Positions 47,012 to 59,039 of a DNA stretch of 64,000 bases are shown here, one piece after another (the stretch's first letter is position 1; every line of letters starts with the position of its first letter). The DNA lies in NCBI GenBank assembly GCA_024364735.1, contig JAGFNQ010000954.1, positions 597,016-661,015 of the forward strand. Direction: 5' to 3'. The position numbers and the translations under genes were made by a program. The DNA is from Boesenbergia rotunda. Its lineage: Eukaryota > Streptophyta > Magnoliopsida > Zingiberales > Zingiberaceae. A model generated the notes under the pieces. It was not told the origin of the DNA, did no database searches, and saw nothing but the letters and a program-made list of their open reading frames with translations.

Positions 47012-48738
47012 AAGGTTTGTGTTCAACATAATCATATAATTGTTTTTGCGGAAAACTTTGTCATGATCTCAATTTTGGAAAATTTTCTAATTATGGAAAC
47101 TTTCCAATTATGGTAAATTCCCGATTTAGGAATTTCAAGGTTTGGAAATCCTCATGAAATTTTGCAAACTTTTGAAATATCCCTGTTTCTGAAATTTTAT
47201 GATAATTGTGAAAACTTTCCATTTTTGGAAACTTTCCAATTTTGAAAATTCCCATTTTGGAAAATTTCCAATTTTGGAAAAACGTATGTTTTCTTTGTAC
47301 CAGAAACTTACAATTATTCTGAAAACCTTTTATTTTTGGAAACTTTCCATTTATGGAAAGCTCGCAATTTTGGGCATTTTCTTTCAAGAAAGTCTAGACA
47401 AATCATGGGAATATTAATTGACATTTAAATTCATAATTGGAAATTAAATTATTTACAAAATTCTTTATTTTGGATTGAGCCTCGGGGAGCCGTCCAATTT
47501 AAAGTTAGTTGTTATAAATAAATTTCCTAAATTGAATTTAAACTGTCAAATGTTTAATTTGGTTTGAGCCTCGGGGAGCCGTCCAAATTAAGTTATTGAT
47601 ATTAATTTTCCATAAATAAAATATGTGATCAAATCTTGGAAATTTTTGAGGTGATTCTCAAACGATAATTTCCTTATTTGATTTATGAGGCGATGCTCTT
47701 ACATATTATTGTCTCTAAAATTAATTAGGAAAATTGTTTCCTATAGAGTATATTTTCTTAAATAAGATTTTCATGAAAATAATATGTGGTTGAATTAAGG
47801 GAATCTGTCTCTTAATTTAATAAGATTTGATTTAGAGAAATCAAAGTCTTAAACATATTAATTCCGAAATTGATTATGATAATTTAGGAAATTGTTCCCA
47901 AAAATAATTCCTTGAATAAAGTATGAAATTAGAATTAGGAAATCCGGTTTCTAATTCAATTAATGAGACTTGATAAATTAAGTCGCATACATACTTTATT
48001 AAGGAAATCGTTAGAACATGACATAATTATATGTTATGAATGTGCATAAAAGAAAAGGATGAGACCCAAAACCCCTTACAAAATATTAAGGCCAACACCT
48101 TCCATTAATATGGTTAGAACCGGAGTTTTGTTTCTCGTTTGGGTTGATGGACACATCCATGCCCGGCTTGAACCTCAACATGTTCAAACCATGGAATTAG
48201 TTTATGATTAATATAGTTGGAGTCAGAGGTCAATCCTTAGTTTTGGTTGTTGGACACATCCAAGCCTGACTAAACGGTTGAATGAGCTCCAACCATATTA
48301 AAACTATTTCTTGATTAATGGGTCAGCCTTAAGCTTGGAGCATCGATTTGTTGTGCCACAGCCAAGGTCGATGTAAAGAGAGGTGCAGTTGGGTGCTATG
48401 TGTATTGTTGCATACTTGTTAATTAGTTAACAACCCAATGATTTATGCAAACATTCAATTAGTTGATAGCATAATGTGATAGTTACATATGTATAATATG
48501 TAATCGGTATAATTACCTACCTTCATAGCTAAGAATAACTTGATGGACTCTAGCCATGGTTGTTTTTATCTATGGTTGGATATCAACCTATTTGGAGATG
48601 TTCCTACAATCTCCCGAATTGATAAAAAGGGTTATTCAATTCGAAAAATAAATAGGATTTAATTAATGTATATTGATGCATTCTTTATCATTCTCATCAC
48701 ATAACCTCAATTTGTATTTCTAGGATAATCACCTGATC
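47012..48738 (+). other. Element D leader, 1.7 kb, repeat-containing
   Basis: A long untranslated leader before gag. It includes degenerate repeats of ttggaaactttccaat (47075-47360) and two copies of gcctcggggagccgtccaa (47478-47496 and 47568-47586), each preceded by a ttgg(a/t)ttga word. The short ORFs here are repeat products. Confidence 0.7.
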
Positions 48739-51478
48739 ATGTCTTCTCTGAATTTGCGTTCCATTTTGGACACCAATAAGCTAACTGGGCCAAACTTCAT
48801 GGATTGGCTTCGAAACCTGAGGATAGTCCTCAAGGCAGAAAAGCTTGCTTATGTCATTGAAGAACAACTTCCCAACCATCCTCCTAAAGATGCAACTCCA
48901 GACCAGTTAGTGGCCTATCAGAAACATGTGGCCGATTCTGAACTTGCGAGTTGCATCATGCTGGCCGCTATGGTACCTGAGCTACAAAAGCAGCATGAGC
49001 ATATGGATGCTCATACCATCGTCTTCCATCTTCATGAGATGTTTGACGAGCAAGCGAGATCCGAAAGGTTTGAGGTCTCCAGACTCCTCTTCACCTCTAA
49101 GATGCAGGAAGGCACTTCTGTTTCATAGTTTGTGTTGAAGATGTTGGGGTACATTGAGCGACTAGGCACACTCGGATTTGCAATGGATCACGAACTAAGT
49201 ATTGACTTAATTCTGCATTGTTTGCCCAAGAGTTACTCACAGTTTGTGATGAACTATCGGATGAATGAACTGGAGACTACCATTCCTGAGTTACTTAACC
49301 TGCTGATAACTGTAGAGCCTTCTGTAAAGCAGGATCAGAAGATGGTACTGTTAGTTGGTTCCTCAAAGAAAGGTTCTAAGAGGAAGCCCAAAGAACAAAA
49401 TAAGGGAAGGAAGAAAAAGGCCAAAAAGACTGAAAAGGCATCAAAAGGCACTTGCCATCACTGCGGCAAGGAGGGCCACTGGCGAAGAAACTGCAAGGTT
49501 TATCTTGAGTCCTTGAAGAAGAAGGCATCCGATGCCCCATCCTCTTCAGGTATCTTCGTTATTGAATGTCACTCTATTTCCTCGTACACCTGGGTACTTG
49601 ATACTGGGTGTAGCTCACATATATGTAATGACATACAGGGGCTAAGGAATAGAAGAAGACTCGTCAAGGGTGAAGCGAATTTGAGAGTTGGAAATGGAGC
49701 AAAGATTGCTGCTGTTGCCATCGGAACATATTTGCTAAAGCTCCCTACTGGACTTGTCTTAGAATTGGATAATTGTTATTTTGTTCCTTTGTTAATAAAG
49801 AACATTGTATCTATTTCATGCTTGAATGAAAAGGGTTATCATTTAACTTTTAGTAACAATTGCTGTTACATAACTTTAAATGATGTTCTTTATGGGACTA
49901 GAACTTTATGCAATGGTATCTACACGTTAGATTTATCCGGTGACGTTTTCAATATCAAAATTAGCAACAAACATGCTCGAATAGATAATCAAATAGACTC
50001 TTATATATGACATTGTCGTCTTGGCCATGTAAGTATGAAACGCATGACCAAATTACACCGATGTGGAATTCTGAAATCATTTGAACCCGGTTTATTTGAT
50101 ACATGTGAATCATGCTTAAAAGGCAAGATGACCAAATTACCCTTTTCCGAAAAAGGTAAACCAGTGGGAGAATTGCTTGGTCTAATACATACTGATGTAT
50201 GTGGACCAATGTCAACTCTTGCACAAGGAGGCTATAGCTACTTTATTACCTTTATCGATAATCACTCACGATTCGGGTATGTGTTCTTAATGAAACACAA
50301 ATCTGAAGCTTTTGAGAAATTCAAAGAGTTCAGAAGTGAAGTAGAGAAACAACTTGGCAAAAGTATTAAGATACTTCGATCCGATCGGGGTGGTGAATAC
50401 TTAAGTCAAGAGTTTCAAGATTATCTTAGGGACAATGGGATATTGTCTCAATGGACTCCGCCATATACACCACAGCATAATGGTGTATCTGAGAGGCGTA
50501 ACCGAACCTTGATGGACATGGTTAGATCTATGATGAATCATGCAACTCTTCCAAAATCCTTTTGGGGCTATGCGCTTAAGACAGCTGTTTACTTGCTAAA
50601 CAGAGTCCCGACCAAGGTAGTCTCTACTACTCCATATGAGATGTGGAATAGTAAGAAACTTCACTTAACTCACCTTAAGATATGGGGTCGTCCTGCTTAT
50701 GTGAAGCGGACTGTATCAGACAAATTGGATGCTAAGTCTGATAAATGTCTATTTATTGGATACCCTAAGGAAACGAAAGGTTACCAATTCTATCATCCCT
50801 TGGAACAAAAGGTGTTTGTTTCAAGGCATGCTGTATTTCTAGAAAAAGAATTTTTTTTACAAGAAAACAGTGGGAGTAGCATTGAACTTGAAGAAGTTCA
50901 AGAAACTCCAATAGACATTACAGAGACACCTAGTCTAGACCCACAACCAATAACTTATAATGATGAACTACCAGTTGAACCTAAAACAACACCACTTCTT
51001 CGTAGGACTAATAGGACACACAATATTCTAGAGAGATACGAATTTCTCATAAGTGAATCGAACGACGTGTTACTCATTAACGATAACGAACCTATCAGTT
51101 ATGAAGATGTTCTGAAAAATTCAGAAAGGGATAAATGACTTGAAGCCATAAAGTCGGAAATGGATTTCATGTACGAAAATCAAGTATGGGACTTGGTTAA
51201 CCCACCTGAAGGGATTAAGCCCATAGGGTGCAAGTGGGTTTTCAAGAAGAAAACCGACATGGAAGGTAATGTTGTTACCTTTAAGGCTAGATTAGTGGCA
51301 AAAGGATATCGTCAGAAACAAGGAATTGATTATGACGAAACCTATTCGCCAGTAGCTATGCTTAAATCCATTCGGATGCTCCTGGCCATAGCAGCTCATT
51401 ATGATTATGAGATATGGCAAATGGATGTGAAAACAGCTTTCCTTAATGGAAACTTGCTTGAGGATGTATACATGATAC
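48739..51478 (+). pseudogene. Element D gag, protease, integrase and RT N-terminus
   Basis: The frame starts at 48739 (NLRSILDTNKLTGPNFMDWL) with a UBN2-type Gag, a zinc knuckle CHHCGKEGHWRRNC (near 49452) and protease WVLDTGCSSHICND (near 49590). The integrase zinc region (HCRLGH) comes next, then the core with HTDVCGPM, RSDRGGEYLSQEF and PQHNGVSERRNR, and RT from WVFKKKTDMEG to QMDVKTAFLNGNLLEDVYM. Reading stays in one frame except for three nonsense codons: TAG at 49126, TGA at 50008 and TGA at 51136. At 51478 an inverted solo LTR interrupts RT. Motifs resemble TNT1-94-type (Tork/Angela/TAR group) copia. Confidence 0.9.
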
Positions 51479-53739
51479 TGTTGGGACCGGGTGCATGTCG
51501 ACAAGGATACGAGTTCGTAAAATTTAAAATTTTTACGTGCAGCGGAAGAGTTTGCATAAAATAATTTCCTAAATTATTTTAACTTCGTATCTAGCATGCA
51601 ATCTTATGGTGTGTTGACATAATCATAAAATAAAACATTGCGGAATAGTAAACAAATTTACTAAGTACCTCTCGTAACTCGAAGTAAGGGACGAGATCCA
51701 ACCGTAGCGTCCCTTGGAAGCTTCGCCTCTATTCGCGTCCACGCCGAGTTCTCTTCGGGATGACTTCGCAAAGTCACGAGTTTTGTGCCAACGAGAACTA
51801 CTAGATCCTCGGAAGGTACAACTAGAAGAATAAGAGAAATAATGGAAAAACTAACCAACGAAGTAACGGAATCAAATTCCGAGAAGAGAGGAGTCGCTAT
51901 CCGCTTCTTCTTCTTCGTCTTCGAGTTCTTCTTCTCCTTGTAGCTCACGGCAACACCTCAAGGTGAGGAGTTGGTTGTGCGCCGGCCCTAGGTGGGGAGA
52001 AGGGAAGGAGAAGAATAAAAGAGAGAGAGAGAGAGGGAACTATTAATCAACTATTGATTAATTGATTGATGTGAATAAAGGGCTAGCCTTTGGGTCCTTT
52101 ATATAGTAGCAAATCTTTGCTAAGTCTCCCTCTAAACGGAATTAGTTATAAGAAATTTATCCTATAAATTTTCTTAACTAATTATTCCGTTTAAACCAAG
52201 TTTTATTATAAACTAATTTATAATAAAAACTAATTCTTCTTCTCTTTAAATTATGGAATAAATTTTATAAGAAATTTATAAACTTTCTTATTATGGATAA
52301 ATCAATTCATAATTGATTTTATAAAATTAAAATAAACCAATTCATGGATTATTTTAATCTTCCATAAAAGAATAAATTTCTATAAATTTTATTTATATAA
52401 ATTTCTTTATACAAATTTATTTATCCATAATTTATAAAACAAATCACACTAGATTTATTTTATTAATTAAACCAATTAAATTGGTTTTATTCTCTCTCTT
52501 GGCCGGCCACCCAAAGAGGGTTAACACCCTCTTTGGCCGGCCCAAATCGACCCGAACCGGTCGCGAATTAAACTCATTTAATTCGCCCAAAAAGCCTTCA
52601 AAAGACTTAGCCATTTTTAGCTTCCATTGCGCCTCTGATTAATTCAGATTCGACTTATTTCTCTTGATCGGAAAATCCAATTTTCAACTCGTTTTAAATC
52701 CCTCGGATTACTCGTATTGCGTGTGACTAAATAGGCTTTCGATTTATGTTGGCCGTCTATAATTAACCCATTTAATTATAGAACGATCATGAGTGGCACC
52801 TAGTAGTACATCATGATCCCCAATTAATCGAAAGATCAACGGTTTGACCCCAGAAGAAATTATTCTGAAACCCTTCAGCAGCTCTAATGAATCGTGCCTC
52901 ATTCCCTTCACCACCTTATACCCACTTGGTTCAGGACACGGTCTATGGTGTCAGTCCCCACTAGGCTGACTACGTCACACCTAGCCCAAGTAGTGTCTTC
53001 CTCGTCCTTTGGATTTCTAATTACTCTCATGTATTTAAGAGACTCGCACTCTTAACATGATATGCTCTGGCCAGAGGCTTTGAGTAACAATCCGACGATA
53101 GGCCTGGGTATACATCTCCTCGCAAGGAGTGGTGAATCCTTTGTAGGCTGTTCAAACATCTTCGGGCACTTCGGCTTATACCCGATCATCCTGGGTCCAC
53201 ACCTCCTTGGAGATGCTTGCTTAAGATGTCAAAGTATAAGTCTCCATGACCAAGATGACTTGAACACCGCAAGTCAAAGGAACATCGCACTTAAGCCGCA
53301 GTAAGATCTTCATTGACATATCTACATGTAGATTCCCATATGAAGTCTCACAGCTAGTCACTCCAATGAACTAGTTCCCTTAACTAGCATCCATGTTTAT
53401 CTCCGGACATCCCAATGTCACCAGCCAGTGAGAATCTGCTGATTAGAGAATAACCCATGCTAGTCTCAACAGAATTGATAGTGTCCGTTTTTATCAATTC
53501 ATCGACTAGGGATAATTTCAATACTTCACAATTGCACATTAGAGATAATCACTAGTTGTGATCCCATCACAAATTCTCTTATGCTGTGAGTTGTATTGCG
53601 GACATTCAGTAGATGAGTTCAAGATCCCAATCAAATACACAAAACATGTATACTCAAATAGTGAATTATCATTTATTAAAAAATAAATGTTTACATCATA
53701 AGGCGATTGCCTTAGGACACTTCTCTCATATCACTAACA
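51479..53739 (-). mobile_element. Inverted solo LTR of the D family, inside D's RT
   Basis: On the minus strand it runs from TGTTAGTGATATGAGAGAAG (53739) to GGTCCCAACA (51479), 2,261 bp. The five bases gatac at 51474-51478 recur exactly at 53740-53744. No internal element sequence is present, so this is a solo LTR left by recombination between the two LTRs of an element that had inserted in opposite orientation. Confidence 0.92.
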
Positions 53740-54849
53740 GATACAACATGAAGGTTTCACATCGGTTAATAAAACCAAAGTATGCAAGCTTCGACGATCC
53801 ATATATGGATTAAAGCAAACATCCAGGAGCTGGAACATCCGTTTTGATGAGACAATCAAAGAGTTTGATTTCTCACAAAATCCTGACGAACCTTGTGTGT
53901 ACAAGAAGGTTAGTGGGAGTGCAGTCGTATTCCTAGTGTTATATGTTGATGACATATTACTTATAAGAAACGATATATCAGTCTTACAGTCAGTTAAAAT
54001 TTGGTTGTCCAAAACTTTCTCCATGAAAGACCTGGGAGAAGCAACCTATATCCTTAGGATTAGAATATATAGAGATAGATCAAAACGGTTGCTTGGTCTT
54101 TCGCAGTCTACATATATAGACCGAGTGCTAGAAAGGTTTAGCATGTCGGAATCCAAGAAAGGTTACCTTCCCATCAGGCATGGGATCAACCTTTCGAAGT
54201 CTATGTGTCCGCGCACAGAAGATGTGAGGATTTGCATGAATAAGATTCCTTATGCATCCGCGATAGGATCTATCATGTATACTATGTTATGTACTAGGCC
54301 CGATGTATCGTATGCTCTGAGCGTCACAAGCAGATACCAGTCTGATCCAGGAATGGATCATTGGGCGGCTGTCAAGGCAATCCTCAAGTACTTAAGAAGA
54401 ACTAAGGATGTGTTCCTGATATATGGAGAAGGTAATATGGTAATATGTGGGTATACAAATGCCAGTTTCCAGACAGATAAGGATGCCTCCAAATCTCAGT
54501 CCGGATACGTATTTATTTTGAATGGAGGCGCAATAAGATGGAAGAGTTTCAAGCAAGACACCGTAGTGGATTCTACCACGGAAACGGAATATATTGCAAC
54601 TTCGGAAATAGCAAAGGAAGCAGTCTGGATCAAGAAGTTTGTCTCAGAACTTGGTGTGGTTCTAACCATTGATGAAGCAATACCGGTTTATTGCGACAAC
54701 AATGGAGCTATTGCACAAGCGAAGGAACCAAGGTCTCATCAGCGATCCAAACATGTACTTTGCTGCTATCATCTGATCAGAGAGATTATAAGTAGGAATG
54801 ATATACAAATTGAGAAAATTCCCACTGAAAGGAATTTAGCGGATCCTTT
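53740..54849 (+). pseudogene. Element D RT C-terminus and RNase H
   Basis: RT resumes after the solo LTR with frame disturbances up to about 53890. From 53897 there is a clean frame with YVDDILLI (near 53943), FSMKDLGEATYIL, and RNase H (GYTNASFQTDKDASKSQSGY and TTETEYIATSEIAKEAVWIK). It is cut at 54849 within the LADPF motif by the insertion of element H. Confidence 0.9.
54845..54849. other. Left target-site duplication of element H
   Basis: ccttt, identical to 63295-63299. Confidence 0.92.
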
Positions 54850-54956
54850 TGTTGGTGCAGAAAGCACCCAAGTCAAACCTGTGTTTTGATAATGGCAACA
54901 GGGTTCAAAAGTTAAGTCTTACTTGTTGTCTAACAAGTTACTCTAGTGTGCAGGCC

Positions 54957-55290
54957 AAAAAGTCCTAGCGAAGGACTGCTAGGCACTGGCGAAGGAATGC
55001 CAGAGCAAAAAGTCCTAGCGAAGGACTGCTAGGCACTGGCGAAGGAATGCCAGAGCAAAAAGTCCTAGCGAAGGACTGCTAGGCACTGGAGAAGGAATGC
55101 CAGAGTAAAAAGCCTTAGTGAAGGAATACTAGGCACTGGCGAAGGAATGCCAGGGTAAAAGCCCTAGCGAAGGAATGCTAGGCACTAGCGAAGGAATGCC
55201 AGGGTAAAAGCCCTAGCGAAGGACTGCTAGGCACTGGCGAAGGAATGCCAGGGACTAAAGCCCTAGCGAAGGAATGCTAGGCACCGGGCG
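54957..55290 (+). repeat. Minisatellite in the H 5' LTR, 7 units
   Basis: The unit is about 50 bp: aaaagtcctagcgaaggact, then gctaggcactggcgaaggaa, then tgccagagc. The 3' LTR has five units (61978-62210). Confidence 0.92.
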
Positions 55291-55952
55291 AAGGACAGCT
55301 CGGTATCCAAGACCTGGCAAAGGACCGCCAAGCAAAAGTCCAACCAAAGGAGCGGTTGGCATCAGGTACATTCTCCCGAGAGGAGTAGGTGAGGACGCGT
55401 TCCCCGTCGAGGGAACAGTAGGCGTCGGTTCGACCTAGGGCTCCATTTTGGAGGCCCAAAGTCAGAACCAAGACAGCTAAGGCTGTATAAACATAATACT
55501 CTAATGCTTTATATTGTTTTGGACTAACCCTGGATGCAAGACCGAAGGAACGTGTGTCTGCAGCTCATAATGCCCAAAGGAGAGAGGCAAGTAGCTGAGC
55601 AGGGCGCCCTCAGTGTCCTGGGCTCCCCCAGGGACAACACAAAACAAGCGAAGCAACAAAGGCTTCGGCTAACCACTGGCCGGGGCGCCCCCAGCAGCCA
55701 GGGCGCCCTGAACGCCCAGGGCGCCCTCAGTGCCCAGGGCGCCCCGCGCCTATGCCAGCGAAGCCGATTACACTTATCCAGCCGAGAAGCCCGCGCTGAA
55801 GGAGTCAAACAGGGTGCCCCCAGCGTCCAGGGCGCCCCCAGTGTCAAACCTCATCCCTATTCGAGTGGGATAGAGGTTGACCGAGCGAAGCTCGGATCGC
55901 GTGACACGTGGGGGGGGGGGGCGCCCCCGACGTCCAGGGCGCCCCGAGGTGC

Positions 55953-55960
55953 TATAAATA
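55953..55960 (+). promoter_or_regulatory. LTR TATA box (element H)
   Basis: TATAAATA sits in a perfect palindrome with 7-bp arms GGTGCTA (55948-55954) and TAGCACC (55959-55965). Confidence 0.7.
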
Positions 55961-56376
55961 GCACCCAACACCCAGGCTTTCAGCAACAACTTCAATTCAA
56001 CGCTTCGACGCTCTTCTGCTCCCGCGCTCTACTCCGGAAACCTCCCAACACGAGCCGACGACGTCCCTCCGCTTCTAAAAGTCAACCTACCTCGGACGTC
56101 GATAACAAAAGAGCGATCTTTTAATTTTGTGCTTATTACACTGCTATTGTAATCAATTCTTGTAAACTGTTTTTACGCCTCATATAGAATTGCCCAAAGT
56201 AAACGGTCAACGACCGTGGGCCTTGGAGTAGGAGTCGACTTAGGCTCCGAACCAAGTAAAAAATAACTGTGTTTGCGTTGTGTGTTTTTATCTTCCGCTG
56301 TGCAATTGCTCTTATTTTAAATCCGAACGCTTTCCAATATTCACCTCCCCTCTATCGGATCTCTCAATCCAACAAG

Positions 56377-56388
56377 TGGTATCAGAGC
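56377..56388 (+). other. Primer binding site (element H)
   Basis: TGGTATCAGAGC, two bases after the LTR; tRNA-Met type. Confidence 0.9.
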
Positions 56389-56619
56389 GGGGAAGTTCAA
56401 ATTTGGTGCAACCACCAGTTTGAAATTTTTTTTTCAGATTTTTATTTTCTTTTTATCGTTCGATTTTTTTTAAATATTTCGTTCGAATTTTCCTTTTCCC
56501 GTCAATCGAGCTTGGTGCAACACCCCTCGTTATTTTAATTTTCCTTATCCCGCACTACTAATCCAAGACCAAGTCTTGGGAAACTTTTTTTTGTTAGTTA
56601 TATTTTTTTTTCAGATTAA

Positions 56620-58368
56620 ATGGCCATGCAAGAAGGATTCAGCACCGCCAGACCTCCACTGTTCAGTGGAGAAGACTTTTCTTACTGGAAAAGTCGAATG
56701 GAAGTCCACCTGAAAACTCAGGTGGACATGTGGATTATCATCCAGTCCGGACTGGAGATTCCGAAAAACGCCGAAGGAGTACCTCAAAGCTACTCAGAAT
56801 GCGACACCGCTCTGAAGCGCAAAATAGAAGCCGATGCAAAGGCAACACAAACCCTACAATGCGGCTTAACAAAAGAGGAGCTGAACCGAGTGGGCCCCTT
56901 CAACAGCGCCAAGGAGCTGTGGGCAAAATTGATCGAGCTGCACGAAGGAACATCAGACACTCGAATCAGCAAAAGAGACCTGCTTCTGAACAAGCTGTAT
57001 ACCATCAAGATGGCCGACAACGAAACAGCTGCTCAGCTTCACGCCCGGATTCAAGAATTGATGAACGGTCTTCACACTATAGATCACAAGGTCGAAAATC
57101 GTGACCTAATAAGGTATGCTTTAAATGCTTTTCCTAGAAACACCTTGTGGGCATCTATGGTAGATGCATACAAGGTTTCAAGGGATCTCTCAAAAATTAA
57201 ACTAGATGAATTATTTTCCGAATTAGAACTTCATGAACAGACTAACTGCAATATGGCCGAGAAAGGTATTGCCTTTGTTGCAGGAAAAATTGGAAGGTCA
57301 ACAAAGAAGAAACTTCAACCTGAACCCGAGTCTAACTCAGACTCAGATGCAGAAGACGAAGAAGGAGATCGATCTGAGCTGGTCCGACTGGCCCGAAGCT
57401 ACTATAAAAAATTGAAGAACCAAGCCAACAAACGGAGGACAAGCCGAAGAAAGGACGAACCAGCTGAACCCGCAAGTGACAAAAACAAGCCCAACGTGAC
57501 TTGCTACAAGTGCAAGAAGAAGGGCCACTACAAGACGGAGTGTCCAAACCTAAAGGAGACCAAAAAGACAAGAAGAAAGAAAGCACTCCAAGCAACCTGG
57601 GACGAATCTTCCTCAGAAGAAGAAGAAGAAGCACCCCAGTCAAACCTACTAGCCCTGACCGCCTCAGAAGAAGTCGGGACCGAGTCAGAATCTGAACAAG
57701 ACGACGGCAGACTAACCTTTTCAGAAGACGGCGAAATCAAGGTAAGTGGTTTCAATAGAAGTCAATTAAACGAACTTATTTCTTATCTTTCTCGAGATTT
57801 GGCGAAAGCCAAACTCCGAGTCGAGTCCCTCCGACAGGAAATAAAACTCCTGAAAGAGGGAGCTGACTCTAAATCCTTAACCGAGAAAGTTCAAGAAGGA
57901 ACTCCTACTCAAGTTGAAAAACTTGAGAAAGAGAACTCCTCCCTGAAAACTCAGGTTAAGGATCTTAGATCAGCCTTAGAACGATTCACCTCTGGTTCCA
58001 AGAATCTTGACATGATTCTTGGAAAACAGAAGTCCGTTCTAAATGGATCCGGACTTGGCTATAGAACCAAATCCCGACAAAGATCTTACTTTGCTGTACT
58101 GAATCAGTCCAGAGGTAAAATTCAGGCATGGGTACCTAAACTGTACCTGAACAAACCAACTGGATCAAATCAGTATTGGATCCCCAAGGACAAGATTCAC
58201 ATCTTGCCTAATCATTACCGTGGCTTCAGTCCAGGGGGAGCCAAATTAAAAACTATTTTTATTGTTAAATATAATTTAATTCTTGCAATTTGCCTGATTG
58301 AGTGCTTATTTAATTTCTGCAATTTACCATTCTTAGAAATAGTTAGTATAAGGACTAAACAAACTTAA
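56620..58368 (+). CDS. gag: Gag polyprotein of element H (uninterrupted)
   Basis: A 582-residue frame starts at MAMQEGFSTARPPLF. Residues 1-240 form the helical UBN2/DUF4219-type capsid region, which would assemble the cytoplasmic virus-like particle. An acidic Ser/Asp stretch is near 240-255 and basic residues near 270-290. A CCHC zinc knuckle (CYKCKKKGHYKTEC) is at about 295-308. An acidic region follows, then a coiled coil at about 385-455 (LRVESLRQEIKLLKEGADSK). The C-terminus is hydrophobic after about 550. It has no stops or shifts, unlike B and F. The start is supported by B and F, whose Gags begin at the same place. No protease follows, so maturation would need a helper element. Confidence 0.92.
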   Translation: MAMQEGFSTARPPLFSGEDFSYWKSRMEVHLKTQVDMWIIIQSGLEIPKNAEGVPQSYSECDTALKRKIEADAKATQTLQCGLTKEELNRVGPFNSAKELWAKLIELHEGTSDTRISKRDLLLNKLYTIKMADNETAAQLHARIQELMNGLHTIDHKVENRDLIRYALNAFPRNTLWASMVDAYKVSRDLSKIKLDELFSELELHEQTNCNMAEKGIAFVAGKIGRSTKKKLQPEPESNSDSDAEDEEGDRSELVRLARSYYKKLKNQANKRRTSRRKDEPAEPASDKNKPNVTCYKCKKKGHYKTECPNLKETKKTRRKKALQATWDESSSEEEEEAPQSNLLALTASEEVGTESESEQDDGRLTFSEDGEIKVSGFNRSQLNELISYLSRDLAKAKLRVESLRQEIKLLKEGADSKSLTEKVQEGTPTQVEKLEKENSSLKTQVKDLRSALERFTSGSKNLDMILGKQKSVLNGSGLGYRTKSRQRSYFAVLNQSRGKIQAWVPKLYLNKPTGSNQYWIPKDKIHILPNHYRGFSPGGAKLKTIFIVKYNLILAICLIECLFNFCNLPFLEIVSIRTKQT

Positions 58369-58920
58369 CTGAAATTTGAAAACATAGTATTGGGTGGAGG
58401 TGATATGATAGTACGTTAGGGAAACCAATTCTAATAAGATCAAGTTTACTTGGTCTCTTTAGACTGGTGAAACTAGCCGAAGCTACCGATCCAAAATCCA
58501 AACTAGTTAGACCAGAACTTTTTTAAAGATTAATTTTGAAAATGAAATTTCATTAAACGACTTTGTCAAGGAAAGGGTTGATGATCCAATAAGGCTATGG
58601 CCAAAGAAGGCCTAGTGCCTCGCTAAGACCTGGAAGCCAATTTTTGAATTTCAAATTCAAATTACTTTTTGTCAAATTCAAATCTAACACAATTTTCAGT
58701 TAAGCATAGATTCAAACATCCTTTCAAAATAAACTTAACTGTTTTCAAAATTAATTTAAGGTTTTCAAAATAAACTAACTTTTTCAAAATAATTTTACTT
58801 ATCAAAATCTGTCTCACAAAACCTATAAGGATAACGTGATTGAAAACCGTAGATTCGGTGAGACAGCAAATTTAATGAAAATAACTACACTTTTGTTTTC
58901 ATTCAGTTTAGACTAGCACT
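58369..58920 (+). other. Element H gag-3' spacer
   Basis: A non-coding stretch homologous to the gag-protease spacers of B and C (gatagtacgttagggaaacc, tgcctcgctaagacc) with the folded motif at 58809-58866. Homology ends about 58920, where protease should follow. Confidence 0.75.
58809..58866 (+). promoter_or_regulatory. Conserved folded motif, 5' copy (element H)
   Basis: Perfect 9-bp arms CTGTCTCAC (58809-58817) and GTGAGACAG (58858-58866) enclose inner CCT/AGG and ACCG/CGGT pairings. Confidence 0.5.
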
Positions 58921-58929
58921 AACTTAACT

Positions 58930-59035
58930 CTAGGCAAACCATGGTTAAAAACAGTCGAATCTGTTCAAACCATGGTTAAAAACAGTCAAATCTGGTCAAA
59001 CCTGGTCAAACAAGTCAAATCTGGTCAAATGCAAT
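58930..59035 (+). repeat. Short direct repeats before the internal promoter
   Basis: Four to six variants of aaccatggttaaaaacagtc and caaatctggtcaaac occur in tandem. Confidence 0.75.
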
Positions 59036-59039
59036 CTTT

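Larger units (their letters stand above)
54850..56374 (+). mobile_element. Element H 5' LTR (SIRE-like)
   Basis: It runs from TGTTGGTGCAGAAAG to CAATCCAACA (1,525 bp). It has seven units of a 49-50-bp minisatellite (54957-55290), GGCGCC palindromes (55600-55945), a run of about ten G at 55909, TATAAATA at 55953-55960, and is followed by the PBS. It is nearly identical to the 3' LTR outside the minisatellite, so the insertion is recent. Confidence 0.95.

Noticed and set aside
47091..47417. ORFs on both strands in the D leader
   Set aside because: They arise from repeats of ttggaaactttccaat, which lack stops; there is no relation to any retroelement protein.
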